Shown in pieces: positions 1-12,800 of a DNA stretch of 64,000 nucleotides; position 1 is the first letter of the stretch; the number at the start of each line of letters is the position of its first letter. The position numbers and the translations under genes are program-made. Source of the DNA: Caprimulgus europaeus (lineage: Eukaryota; Chordata; Aves; Caprimulgiformes; Caprimulgidae); the NCBI GenBank assembly GCA_907165065.1, contig OU015551.1:1922001-1986000 (forward strand). The letters run 5' to 3'. A model generated the notes under the pieces. The model was not told the DNA's origin. It worked only from the letters and a program-made list of their open reading frames with translations, and ran no database searches.

Positions 1-1830
1 CATTATTTCCTTTGCAAAAACTGTAGAAAACATGAAATCTATAGAAGCCAATATTTAAATATATTTGTACAGGAAAGCATACAAGAACCCACCTCCAGAA
101 ACTCCCTGAGGAGAAGCTCAAAGCTCTTCTAGGAGCTACATTTGGACCCATTCCTAACAACTATTGTACAAAGGAGACAACTCTGGTTCTCCAATGAACC
201 TGGAATATCTCAGCCTTCTTTGCAACTGCATTGCAGAACACAACTGAATTTTCTATTGTGTCCTTGTCAGGTCTAAACTCATCCTGGAATCACTACTGCA
301 TCAGTTCTTACAACCTGGGATTTTATATTTCATTGCAGCAGAAGGTTCCAGCCAATGCAGTGATGCCCCAAATGACAGAGTGTGTTTTAAACTGTGCTGT
401 TATAACTCATTAGAGAAAGTTTTCTTACATTATTTATTCCAGATGATGGCAAAATATATAATTTAATACTCTATACAAAAGATGTCAAGGTTAATGATTC
501 AATCAGGGGAAAAAAAAACAACTCCATATGACAGAAGTTTTGATTTTAAATGAATAAAAAGAATTAAAGATTTAAGAATTGAAGATGACACCTCCAAAAC
601 CCGACCTCCCCCACTTGCACAATAATAAGGCTGTACTTTACATTGAGGTTTCCCAAGTAAACAAACCTTTGCTCTTCCACATTATATTTTCACCAAACAA
701 ATTCACCAAGATCTATATATATATACCACAAAATACTTGAAAAAAAACCCCTTCAAACATGAAGTTTATTCAGGGGGTGGTGTGAAAAATCAGCCTGTTC
801 AACGCCAGCGTGCGTGTCACCCCATCTGTACCTTGGCACTCTGCCTGTAGGCACTGTGCACAAAAGCCAGGCTTAGGTTGGTATTTAAAGCTCTAATTCA
901 TCCCACCATCCCTGTACTATAGGATTTATGTGTTGAATATAAGGAAGACTTCTTTTATTCTATCAAATCTGACTGTTTGTTTTGCCATGAGCTAAGGAAT
1001 CATCATATTAAATACACTAAAGGGAACCCCCCCACACTCTACAAATTGTCTCTAAGTCTAAGTTTCTCATTTTTACTTAATATTATTAATTCTAAAATCA
1101 CCAGTAGGGTCCTAATTTTAAGTGGATGCTTTTAGTAGAGCACTTCAAAGATGTTTAGATGTTGAATTAGATCTGTTAAAGCCTCACTGAAGTAAAACAA
1201 TGACACGCTCCAGTGCTCTGCCTTGTCCCTAACCTACCTCCCTTGCCCTAACACCAGTCCTACAGCAAAGAAAACAAGACCCAAGCTCTGGTTTCCAAAG
1301 CAGACATGGGCTTTACAAGGTCCTTTGAAGCTCAACCTGTAAAAACTGGGTGTAAAATGCTACCAGAAGACACCATTATAAAGTCCAACTCATCTGACTG
1401 AGCTTAGGTTCTTTGTTGCTTTTTCTTTATGGTAAATCTTTGCCCCTTTCATTCTGAGTTGCTCCAGCAAAGCCCAAACACCTCATGTGTTAGTGCTGCG
1501 TGGTGACAAGGGCTGACCTCTCCCTCCACTGCCTCTACAAAGGCTTTTGTGTTTTACATGTTGCTAGGAGGAAAGACATGGAAGGACTCTACCTTGTTAG
1601 CTTTTCCTTCACCTCCTTCACGCCCCAAGGTGCTCTGCAATGGCCTCAGTCTTTACCCTTTGGCAGCCTCTACCAGAAGGAATAGATTCAATATGGAATT
1701 TAATCTGTAGTTAAACAGAAAGAGAGAAATGCACAGTCAGGCAGGAAAGGTTTTAAATATTGTCTTGTGACACTGCAATGATAGCAGGTGTAACTAAAAG
1801 ACTGTTGAATTTATACTGCTAATGAGAGCA

Positions 1831-1834
<4 letters not shown>
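1..1834. other. Upstream flank, no gene recognised
   Basis: AT-rich sequence with short stop-broken frames on both strands. I see no splice-bounded exon, RNA gene or repeat family that I can name. It may be intergenic DNA or an intron of a neighbour. Confidence 0.5.
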
Positions 1835-1866
<32 letters not shown>

Positions 1867-1985
1867 AATCTATAAATATATAAATATTTTTTATATTATA
1901 AATATTTATAATATAAATATAATATAAATATATTTATATTATTATATTATATTATATTATATAAAAATCTAAATATATATATATA
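1835..1985. repeat. AT-rich microsatellite
   Basis: Runs of AT dinucleotides followed by ATATAA/TTATAT blocks over about 150 bp. Confidence 0.95.
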
Positions 1986-2480
1986 CTGCTAATCTAGTGC
2001 AGTGCAGCACCTTTGTTCCATCAGTAGCAACTACTTCAGCAAATAACACACCAAACTCATAAGGGTGTGAGCAAAGAGCAACCTCTCCTGAAACAAACTG
2101 CTTGGTTTGCTTTCAAAGCATCTAGACTTTAATTAATCTTTTATGATTCCTTGCTGTTGTCCTTTATTCCTGATTCTTTATGAGGTATGGGATGGCCTCT
2201 AGTGGCTCACATGATGTTCAAGGAGAGACCCTGATTTTTTTTGCCTTAGCAGGGCACACACACAAGACACTGAGGCAAACACAGGCCTTGCACAGAAAAT
2301 AGACCAAAACAGTCTCCAGACACCAACTCTGTCCCCATGTCAAACAGTAAATGTCATATTCACTTAAAAATGTGTTTTTCATCCTGGAAATGAACACAGA
2401 GTATTTTCCAAATTATAATTTCATTTCATCTCTCTAAAAGCTGCTTTTGCAAAACTGCTGCTGAATTACCACAGAACCCC
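1986..2480. other. Flank, nothing recognised
   Basis: Single-copy-looking DNA between the AT satellite and the first CR1; no open exon stands out. Confidence 0.5.
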
Positions 2481-2913
2481 AGACTGGTTTGGGTTGGGAG
2501 GGACCTTAAAGCTCATCCAGTGCCAACCCCCCTGCCAGCAGCAGGGACACCTTCCACTAGACCAGGTTGCTCAAAGCCTCATCCAACCTGGCCGAGAACA
2601 CTTCCAGGGAGGAGCAGCCACAGCTTCTCTGGCCAACCTGGGCCAGGGTCTCACCACCCTCACACCAAACAATTTCTTCCTCACATCTCATCTCCATCTC
2701 CCCTCTGCCACTTTCAAGCCATCACCCCTTGTTCTGTCACTCCCTGCCCTTGGCCAAAGTCCCTCCCCAGCCTTCCTGGAGCCCCTTCAGGTACTGGGAG
2801 GCCACTGGAAGGTCTCCCCGGAGCCTTCTCTTCTCCAGGCTGAACAGCCCCAACTCTCTCAGCCTGACCTCACAGCAGAGCTGCTCCAGCCCTGGCATCA
2901 TCCTCGTGGCCCT
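2481..2913 (-). mobile_element. CR1 LINE fragment (5'-truncated)
   Basis: The left end reads GGTTTGGGTTGGGAGGGACC, the reverse complement of the conserved avian CR1 3' end; similarity stops near CATCCTCGTGGCCCT. It is the same family as the copies at 8660 and 13311. Open frames in it are too short for an active reverse transcriptase. Confidence 0.9.
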
Positions 2914-3082
2914 AAAAATTAGGACAGTAGGGACTTCAATAGCTTTAAGGTATGTGGGTAGCGGTATCACTTTGGTATGAAGTGAGATCAGTGATCTCAT
3001 TTTAGTCCCCAAAGGACAAGTAATGCTGCTTTTGGAGACCCACCTTGTTCCCAACTGGATAAGTAAACTTCAGCTCAATAAC

Positions 3083-3418
3083 TATTTTATTTATTTTATT
3101 TTATTTTATTTTATTTTATTTTATTTTATTTTATTTTATTTTATTTTATTTTATGTTTTTATTTTATTTTATGCTTTTATTTTATTTTATGTTTTTATTT
3201 TATTTTATGTTTTGTTTTATTTTATTTTATGTTTTGTTTTATTTTATTTTATTTTATTTTATTTTATTTTGTTATTTTATTTTATTTTACTTTATTTTAT
3301 TTTATTTTATTTTATTTTATTTTATTTTATTTTATTTTATTTTATTTTATTTTATTTTATTTTATTTTATTTTATTTTATTTTATTTTATTTTATTTTAT
3401 TTTATTTTATTTTATTTT
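3083..3418. repeat. TTTTA pentanucleotide microsatellite
   Basis: About 335 bp of nearly pure TTTTA units, with some TTTTATG and TTTTGT variants in the middle. It ends 330 bp before the first ATG at 3749. Confidence 0.97.
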
Positions 3419-3748
3419 TAATCCAAAGGCTTTTTCATGAATATTGCCCTAAATCCATCTCTGTGTACAAAGATTTAGCCCAAGCAACACGGTTCCTCAC
3501 AGAAGCTCTAAGTGGATGCACAACTGCAACTGCATTGTAATTACAAATCAACACATGGAGTCTCCAGTCTTCTCCCCCAGATACCAACAGCTTCTTAAGC
3601 TGAGCAGGACTTTAAGGTGTGTCAGCTAACAGAGCAACATGCTTGCATTACCCGAGTTACTTCCATAACACTTGGAATTTGCTTGCAAGAGGTCGCAGAG
3701 GAGCCTGAAGCAACCTCTCGTTTGGACAAGGAATCTCAAGGCAACAAA
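3419..3748 (+). promoter_or_regulatory. Putative 5' flank / 5' UTR of the first exon
   Basis: This lies directly upstream of the signal-peptide ATG at 3749. I see no convincing TATA box; a weak CTTTAAGG is near 3610. The role is inferred from position only. Confidence 0.3.
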
Positions 3749-3833
3749 ATGACTTGGAAACATTGCTCTGTGCAATATTTTATACTAAAGATATTTATAA
3801 TTTTGGCATTTTATTTCAACATAGAAGCAACAG
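3749..3833 (+). CDS. MUC16: Signal-peptide exon (first coding exon, copy 1)
   Basis: The ATG at 3749 opens 28 codons plus one base and ends at a donor CAG|GTAGGA (exon end 3833), so it splices in phase 1, as the next exons need. The peptide starts MTWKHC and has a hydrophobic core, [14 protein letters not shown], before a polar end, NIEAT: a typical secretory signal. The same frame is open further upstream back to about 3617, but 3749 is its first ATG and lies right before the hydrophobic core. The base at -3 is A, a fair context. The intron to exon 4456 is 622 bp. A second, similar exon lies at 9674-9749. I infer that this is the start codon of the gene; no transcript evidence is available. 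Confidence 0.72.
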
Positions 3834-6800
3834 GTAGGATGCACCTTGTGGTAATTATTTCATGGAATGCTCCAGGGAAATGGTCAGTTTTTATAAAGAA
3901 GGGGGGATTTTTTTTAAAGGGAACTGTGAATGAGTAGCTATAAATCAAATTTATCCATCTGTGCTTGACTGTATTTAAGCTGGGACTAATAGCAGCAGAA
4001 AGGATTAAAAAATATATAAAATCCTAGAAAATATTTGTACCTAACATGAGTTTACAGTGCAGAGGCACAAATTCAAGGCAGAACATAATTGAGATACTTT
4101 TGAGTAATTGTGTATTATTCTGGGAATAAAGAAGAGAGAGGAAAAAAAAGTCCAAACCAGTTAAAATTTGATCATGGAACCCGCTGTGCCAGCCACTCTG
4201 CATCCTGGAGGAGTGCTGGAGCAAAGAGGGATGGAGGTGGTCACTGGAAGGATCTTGGCTCTGCTACGTGCAGTGGCTCTGTTTGGAGAGGACAGATCAG
4301 GAGACCTGGTCCAGAAAATGTATCAAGGAATAAGCAGTGGGCTGAAATCTCACAGAAAGACTGAGTTAAAAAACTAGTGATAATTAAAATAATTATCCTC
4401 AGAAGATGCTTTTGTTAATGTTTGCTAAGTATTGAGACCATTATTTCACCAGCAGGTGCAGGCAGCGCGGCACACGGCCTAAATGACCCAGCAGCGATGG
4501 AGGGAACCCCACGAGAGGCCCAACCCGTGGCGCCGGGACTCGCCACAGCTTTGGAGGAGAACTGGGGCTCAGGTACAAGCAGAAAGACAGTCCCAGGAGA
4601 CAGAGTTGTGCCCAGGCCGCCTCTCCTCAGGCGAGGGGCTGCAGATGACGTGGGCCACCATCCTGCTGACATCACAGTAGCATCCACGGAGCCCTTGACG
4701 CACACGCCAAAGGCCACCATGACACCGACCACAGACACCTCACTGTCCCCCATCTACAGGGGTGAAGGCACAAGCTCTCCACAGACTTCCCCCCCGACAA
4801 CCCCCAACACCAGTGGCCGCTTTCCCCCACCAGCCCTGGGCAGCTCCTCAAGTGCCACAGGCCTGGATGTCCACCACGGAGCTGTCCCCGCTGTGCCTTG
4901 GGCTGACAGGAGCAGCAATGGCCTTTCCACAGCCACCATTTTGGCTCTGGCAGATCTCGTGGCACCCAGCATGGAGGGGCCTGGATGGAGCCCCCCAGTC
5001 CTTGGCTCCATGGGGCCCTCTGGCCTCACTTGCTCCATGAAGGATTCCTGCAGCGGGACACAGAGCACCACGGCCACTGCTGGGATGGCTGGCACGGCCC
5101 AGCTGGGCACCAGCACTGCAGGTAAAGAGGTTTTATAGCTTTTCTCTCATTTAGTAGTTTGAGACATCTCATTTTGGGTCAGATCATCTTCTTTCAGAGA
5201 TGTTTTCTCTCTTCCCCTGGTGTCATCTGAAATGAGTTAATATCCTTTAAGTTAGGGAGATTTTTGCATGGTTTTCTGGAAACTTTTTCAGTGTGATAGG
5301 TTATATATGTCTAGTTAGTCCTTAGAAACTCACTTTGTGCTGTGGAGTTAATTTGTTCACCATTGCAGACACAGTATTCCCTCCTTGGAGACGTCAGGGG
5401 GTGCTCTGGTCGCTCAGGCCTTCAGGGCATAAGGTTGGGTGTCAGGGCATGAGTTTGGGTGTCAGGGCATGAGTTTGGGTGTCAGGGCATGAGTTTGGGT
5501 GTCAGGGCATAGTTTGGGTGTCAGGGCATGAGGTTGGGTGTCAGGGCATGAGTTTGGGTGTCAGGGCATGAGGTTGGGTGTCAGGGCATGAGTCTGGGTG
5601 TCAGGGCATGAGGTTGGGTGTCAGGGCATGAGTTTGGGTGACAGGGCATGAGGTTGGGTGTCAGGGCATAGTTTGGGTGACAGGGCATGAGTTTGGGTGT
5701 CAGGGCATGAGGTTGGGTGTCAGGGCATGAGTTTGGGTGCCAGGGCATGAGGTTGGGTGACAGGGCATGAGTTTGGGTGTCAGGGCATGAGGTTGGGTGT
5801 CAGGGCATGAGTTTGGGTGTCAGGGCATAGTTTGGGTGTCAGGGCATGAGGTTGGGTGTCAGGGCATGAGTTTGGGTGTCAGGGCATAGTTTGGGTGTCA
5901 GGGCATGAGTTTGGGTGACAGGGCATGAGGTTGGGTGTCAGGGCATGAGGTTGGGTGTCAGGGCATGAGTTTGGGTGTCAGGGCATGAGCTTGGGTGACA
6001 GGGCAGTTTCTGGCCTTGGACAGGAGAGAGGTTTTTGTTTGAGAGTTCACTCACAGGAAACATTGTCCACATTCTCTGTTGAATTCACCTTTTTAACTCG
6101 ATAGTCCACCAACACTGCATCATGTTCTCCTCCTGCACTGAGGCAGCTCCCCACGTCACAGTGGTTTTGGGGTGTAGCTTAAGCTTGGCAAAGGAGCTGT
6201 TGAGAGGACACACAGCAAATAAATTATGCTCTATCCAGAAGTAAATGAAAATAAAATAGTAGGGAACTAGGGGAAATCACTTCCTTCCACAGCCCTCGCC
6301 TGCTTTGTGCTATAAATGCAGTTCTTTGTTAACACCAGCAGAAGGAAGTATTCAGTTATGAAACAGACTGTAAAAAATGATCAATAAATCAGAGTTAGTA
6401 TTTATCAACACAGGACAGTCAAAAAATTAAATTTATCATGAATTGCTTTTCAAGCTCTTTATAAAAGCACCTGTGATTTCCCCACTAACGTTTCTTCTGC
6501 CACACCAGCAGAAGTCCTGTTACAGAACTGAACTTCTCTTAAGAAAAAAGTTAATTCCTGGTTAAAATGGCAGGTTTAAAAAGGAAATTATCAACAGCCT
6601 TTCTGAAGGTGTTGCATGCTCTCCAGACTCATCAGGCCTTTCCCTTCACTTCCACTTCCACGTGCAAAATGAGGAGATGTTCCTACCAGGGTGGTACAAA
6701 CACCTGAGTGCTGCTTAAGATGGAATTATGCTGTTTTATGCAAATGTTACTAGAGAGACATCATGAAAATAACACTTTTTTTTTTTTTAAGGGATCTCAT

Positions 6801-9800
6801 GTCATCCCATGCAGCAACCATTGCATTTATATCACAAAGATGGGTAGATTTAGCCTGCAAATTCTATTTTTAATAGTATCAGGCCTGTCTCTTGCTGTAG
6901 GTGTCTGTGTAGCTCTCCCATCTAACATTTTGGTACTCAGAGGTCTAAAACAATAAGCAGACTCCACTGGTTACTTGTACTTAAAATTCAAAGTGAATTT
7001 TAATGGTGTATTAATTATATGTTAATTTTAATTGTTTATTTTTGCATAGACTTTTAAAATTATTTAGAATTATCCCCTAGCTCCTTTATTTCAACTTTAT
7101 TTGCCTCCATGTATTTTAATACCACATCTCTCTCTCCAAATAACTCTCCAGCAAGCTGGGATGATTCCCCACCCATTTTTTTAACCCTCTTTATGCCTAA
7201 AGATAAAGCAAAAGAAAGCTGAAGGTCAAAAGCAGTGGCAAACCAAGCAGAAATGAATTGTGAATCACAAATTTTTTCTCCCTTACTAACACTTGGGGAA
7301 AGGTCAAGGATGTGCGTTCAGCTTACCCAACTGCTTGCACAACCAGGTGAGAACACGTCAGTGCCTCAGACTGTGACATCTGAGCTTGCTGTAATCTCAG
7401 AAACTCAGGGAGGAACTTTTAGTCTTTATATATTATCCAACCAGTGCAAACCTGGCAGTTAAAAGTGTCTTTATATCACATTAAAAAATAGAAATTGCAT
7501 TTTACAGACAATATTTATGTGAATTAATCCAGGCTTCTAAGATATATTTAGTTATTTGAGTAGAAAAATTGAATTTAGTTTTGTTATGAATATATGAGCC
7601 AGTTTTATTAGGTCTTTAGGTGTGAAAAGGGCATTTTTCATGTAAATAATCTCAAGCATTTACCAAAAAAAATTGGATATTCAAAAGAGAACTGTACTCT
7701 ACAAGTTGTACAACACAACAAATATAATGATTTTTCAGTTCAATTAAACAAAATATTTCATTAATATGCATAAATCAGCTGACTGAATTATAACTGTGCT
7801 AGAGACTTTCTAGATCATGGAGGCAAACATCTACTTTTCTCCAGGCATTGCTGGTTACTGTGTGAAAATTTACCTTCTAAACTTAGAAGATTGGTGGTAA
7901 TGAAGCCTCTCCACCAGGAAGCAGGCATTAAAAAGGTGTTGGACCTCTCCCTAGTCAAAAAAAAAGGAGTTTAGTGACAACAGTTAACTAGAATTTAATG
8001 GAAAATGCTGATACTTTTTTTTCTGTGTCCATTTTGAACAAGAAATTTCAGATTTGGAAGTGTGAGGGGAAAGAGAAAAAGGATTTTGGAAAGAGAACAA
8101 GGACAGGAGCTCAGGGGTGAGGGAACCCCAAGCCAAACAGTCTGTACTCCTGTAGATTTTCATGTCCTTTGTGGATTAATCATGCTAAAGAATTCCAGAG
8201 GCACAAGTGTCAAACTCATTCCATATTGGCAATGGTCCAAAATAGTCAAAAAGCTTTTTAAATATCATCTGAATTTGGGAATGTGTCAGTTGTCCTTCCT
8301 TAAACCACTGCTAGCACTCCAGTTATCTGGCAATAGCAGCAAAAACATGAATTCGCTGTATTTTTCCACTTTATCCATCTGTCTACTTTTGTGTGTCCAC
8401 TCTAAGATGTTCTCCTGAATCCTTTTGTCCATTCTCTCAATGGAAGAAATCCCAGGAGACCACAGAGACCAAGCAGAGTGGTCTATTTGCAGTTACAGCA
8501 GTGGATGTAAGCTTGGCCCCAAAGAATTGGTGCAATACAGCCAGGAAGGATGAGACCAATGAGTTTTTTCTTCAGAATTAAACTGGGCCTTGATGAGCAC
8601 CTGGTGATTCACAAAACACCATCAGGAAATATTGTCTTGTTATCCATAAAAAAGTTGTAATCATAGAATGGTTTGGGTGGGAAGGGACCTTAAAGCTCAT
8701 CCAGTCCCAACCCCCCTGCCAGCAGCAGGGACACCTTCCACTAGACCAGGTTGCTCAAAGCCTCATCCAACCTGGCCGAGAACACTTCCAGGGAGGAGCA
8801 GCCACAGCTTCTCTGGCCAACCTGGGACAGGGTCTCACCACCCTCACACCAAAGAATTTCTTCCTCACATCTCATCTCCACCTCCCCTCTGCCACTTTCA
8901 AGCCATCACCCCCAAAGCCTCATCCAACCTGGCCGAGAACACTTCCAGGGAGGAGCAGCCACAGCTTCTCTGGCCAACCTGGGACAGGGTCTCACCACCC
9001 TCACACCAAAGAATTTCTTCCTCACATCTCAGCTCCATCTCCCCTCTTCCAGTTTCAAGCCATCACCCCTTGTTCTGTCACTCCCTGCCCTTGGCCAAAG
9101 TCCCTCCCCAGCCTTCCTGGAGCCCCTTCAGGTACTGGGAGGCCACTGGAAGGTCTCCCTGGAGCCTTCTCTTCTCCAGGCTGAACAGCCCCAACTCTCT
9201 CAGCCTCAATATATACTGAAATATAAACGTAAAACTCAGCACAACCACTGTCTTCCTTCCTGCTACATGTCCACCCTGAAATGAAATAGCTAAGAGCTGA
9301 ATGTGTGGCTGTGGCTCTCTGAAGGGTGTCAACTAGTCCCCATTCCTGATCATTTCATGCCTGGATTAATGCACAGTGACCTTTTCAAGCAGCAAGTTTC
9401 TTATTTACCTTCCCTAGAGGGAAAGCACCATATTCTAATTTTAAAATCCTTGGGCTGTAAGGTACAAGCAGGTGTGTCCCTCACCAAACCCTCTACAAAG
9501 TGCTGTGGCATTATGCAAGGTGCTTTGGTTTAAGAACATTTCACTTGGACCATCAGACTCATCTTCTTCACTTGGTTGTGAGAGTGGTTTCCGTGTTCCT
9601 GAGAGGGCAGCAGATACTGAAGGGAATTTTGGACTCAGCTGGTAAAACTAGAATCTTGTAAGGAAAAAAAAAGATGGATTGGACAACAAATTTATCTCCA
9701 TATAAGCAGAAGTTTATATTTATTATCATAGCATTGTGCTGCTTTTCAGGTAAGTTTAATTTATTTGCTACTTGGACAGAAAAAATCCATGAATTCTATA

Positions 9801-12800
9801 GAGGTTGATAGATTTTTCAAATGAAATTACTAGAATTAAAAATAACATTTTGTATTAATGTCTGTGGAAATGCTTCAAACAATAGTGTTGATGGAATCCA
9901 TTCAGAATTTACCTCGTGGTAGTACAAGTGGAAACCCCTTTGCCATCCACTTTGGAGTAGGACGTGTATCTTGCTCCTTGCCTTCTCATTTTTTAGTACT
10001 CAACATTTACTCAAGTTTCCATCAGTTAGAAGGAGAAAATCACAGAGAGGAAGATATAACAGTTTTCCAGCTGTAGTGAATATAAATGGGGAGGTAATCT
10101 AATTTAATTTAGCCAAAGGTAGAATATAAACTGTTATATTTGGGTTTAGCATGGAGATTTCTGATTTATTTGAGATTTATTCAAAGAATGAGTGAAATGT
10201 TAATATTTAGTTCATAAACTTCTCGTGTACAATTGGTAGTTAAGTTTTTAATTAATAAAAAAAGCAAAAAAATGCCAAAGCATAAAAGTTTCTAGAAAAT
10301 AATCAAGCCAGAAATATGTTGAAAATGTTACAATGCTTTCAAATTGTGTATTTTTTACCCATGAAAAAGTGCAATCTGAAAATCCAGAATGACATTTTCA
10401 ATGACATGGGTCTGAGGCTCTGCAATGCTCAAGTCATTGAAATGATATTTCCTATAAAATCAAAGTTAGCTTTGTAAATAGCTCTGAATTTAAATTTAAA
10501 ATCTAGAAGGCATTTAATCTAAAAATTCAAGACTTTTAAAAAGAAATTGAATTTGAATTACTTGATTTCTATATGGAAAAGCTGTTTTATGGTATTGGCT
10601 ACTCAAAGGAGTATAAGTCTCATTTTCTGAAATAAATAAGACATTTAGGATCCAAGCACAGATAATTAGGAGAATTAATTCAAATTAATGGAGAAGTTTC
10701 AAGTGTCTTGGTAAAAAAACCCATATAAAACCCCTTTGTTGACACAACCAGCAGCTTAACTGATATTAGTTAGTTTTAAAATAAAGACAATTAATGCTGT
10801 TTTAATTCTGAATTAAAGGGGAAACACGGGAGTTAAACATTGCTTTAACTGATACAGGCTCCAAAAAACTTGCATAATATAAAAACTGAATTAATTTAGG
10901 TGAATTTACTCTCTCCCAGCAGCCTGGTGGCTGTTTTCATCTTGACTGGTGTACAGAAACCCCCACAGGGATTTCAGCTGAGAGCCAGATTTTAAATGGG
11001 TACCATATTGAGGTGAAAATCCTCACTTTTGGCCACTGTATTGCAAAACATCTCAGCTTTGATTTACAGCACGAACACTCCTGTCCTCCTGTCCTCCTGT
11101 CCTCCTGTCCTCCTGTCCTCCAACTTTCTGCCCATGGATTCTGAAATCCATAGTGCATTGTAGTAGGCATTTTGTGATGAGACTTTGAGTCTTTTGGATG
11201 AATTCTTTGATATTTTGGTGAATTCTTTGTGAATACAGCTCCACCAGAAGGAGCTCCAAGGACAGGTAATCATGTCCTTGGTTCTACAGGTTGTCATTTC
11301 AACCCAATATTTCAATGTATGCAAAATTACAACTTAAATATGAATATGTGAAGTTATTGTTAGATAAAGTGGCCTTAAGTTGTGCCAAAGGAGGTTCAGA
11401 TTGGATGTCAGGAAATATTTCTTCACTGAAAACTTCTCAGGCATTGGGACAGGTTGCCCAGGGAGGTGGTTGAGTCCCCATCCCTGGAGAGATGTAAAGG
11501 ATGGGTAGATGAGGTGCTCAGAGATATGGTTTAGTGGTGGGCAGGTAGAGTTGGACTCGATCTCAGAGGTCTTTTTCAACCAAATGATTCCATGAATCCA
11601 TCTATGGTGCCACTTTGCCAGGAAGAGGATTTCTTTGGGATATAGAGAATTTTGCCTCTGTGAATCACTGAACCTCTCTACCAGGAGCTGCTTGCACAGC
11701 CTGAAAGCAAATTCTACATCTCACTGTGTAGAGAACAAACAGAGTTTGTCATTACATAAACATTGTGAAGATACCAACAACAAGGTAGAGATCTATCAGC
11801 TACACCAAATGAAGATACAAGGCAAAATCAGTTCATTGGGTTGGGTTCCCTTTGGTTTTCTGGAAAAAAAACCAACCCCAACCATAGCAAATCTATTAGA
11901 AGTTGCCAGGAATGGCTTAAAACCCCCCTGGTAGCACAGAAGAAAGGCAGAATTTAACCAGTTTATATATATATATATTTTATATATTTTATATATATGT
12001 GTATATATATATTTTATATATTTTATATATATGTATATATATATTTAATATATTTAATATATTTTATATATTTTATATATTTTATATATTTTATATATAT
12101 ATGTGTATATATATATTTTATATCTATATCTCTCTATATATATATTTTATATATATGTGTATATGTATATTTTATATCTATATATACACATATATTTAAT
12201 ATATATATATTTATATATAAAAATATATAAAACCACAACAGGCTTCAAAGATTCCAGTATCACTTCTTTTAGCAGAAGAGGATATTCTTGATGTTTATAC
12301 AGATTTGCATCCTTTCTTCTCATGAGAAATACACCTCCATTGACTCTTGCCTCTGAACTTTGGAGGCTTTGTTTTATTGTAATCATTAGTATTACCATGC
12401 TTATTATTTTTAATATTCTGCAGCCTCCCAAGCCCTCTCATGAACAAAAATGCTCCAGGCTCACTTGAATGAGTTTGGAATCTAAAAAGACAATAAAGAT
12501 AAAAGAAAAGGGAAGGGGCAAGGCGTTATTTTTTGCATATAAAGGCTGGAGCTGTGCTTTGCTGGATCACAGCCACCAAGTCATGCTCAGAAGGAGAGTT
12601 CATCAGTTTGCTTTGCACAACAGGTGAATGTGGAAATACAACCTCTGAGACTGGAGGTGGCTCATGGCCAGGTGGCTCCAGGTGGGTGCACGGCAAGCTC
12701 AGGTCTTGAGGCACTGCAAGCAGAACAAACATCAGCGTGGAAAAGTCCACACCAAAGTCTTCTCTTCAGTATTGTGACAACAAAGAAATTGTTGGCTGGG

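Noticed and set aside
2494-2980. Open frames in the CR1 copies (also at 8668-9284 and 13294-14074)
   Set aside because: They are on the wrong strand or are short pieces of untranslated CR1 3' sequence, shared by all copies.
3023-3540. Open frames of repeated Phe-Ile-Leu-Tyr residues
   Set aside because: These are just translation of the TTTTA microsatellite.
5417-6005. CRISPR-like array of short repeats
   Set aside because: The repeats are directly adjacent with no unique spacers, and the DNA is from a vertebrate; it is a minisatellite.
12538-12622. TATA box plus short ATG frame ending at a GT donor
   Set aside because: The frame is only about 13 codons and ends in phase 2, which joins to no visible exon; the TATA match is likely by chance in AT-rich DNA.
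12526-12750. Minus-strand frame beginning like a signal peptide
   Set aside because: It has no ATG at its start, no promoter or splice site that fits, and no family match.
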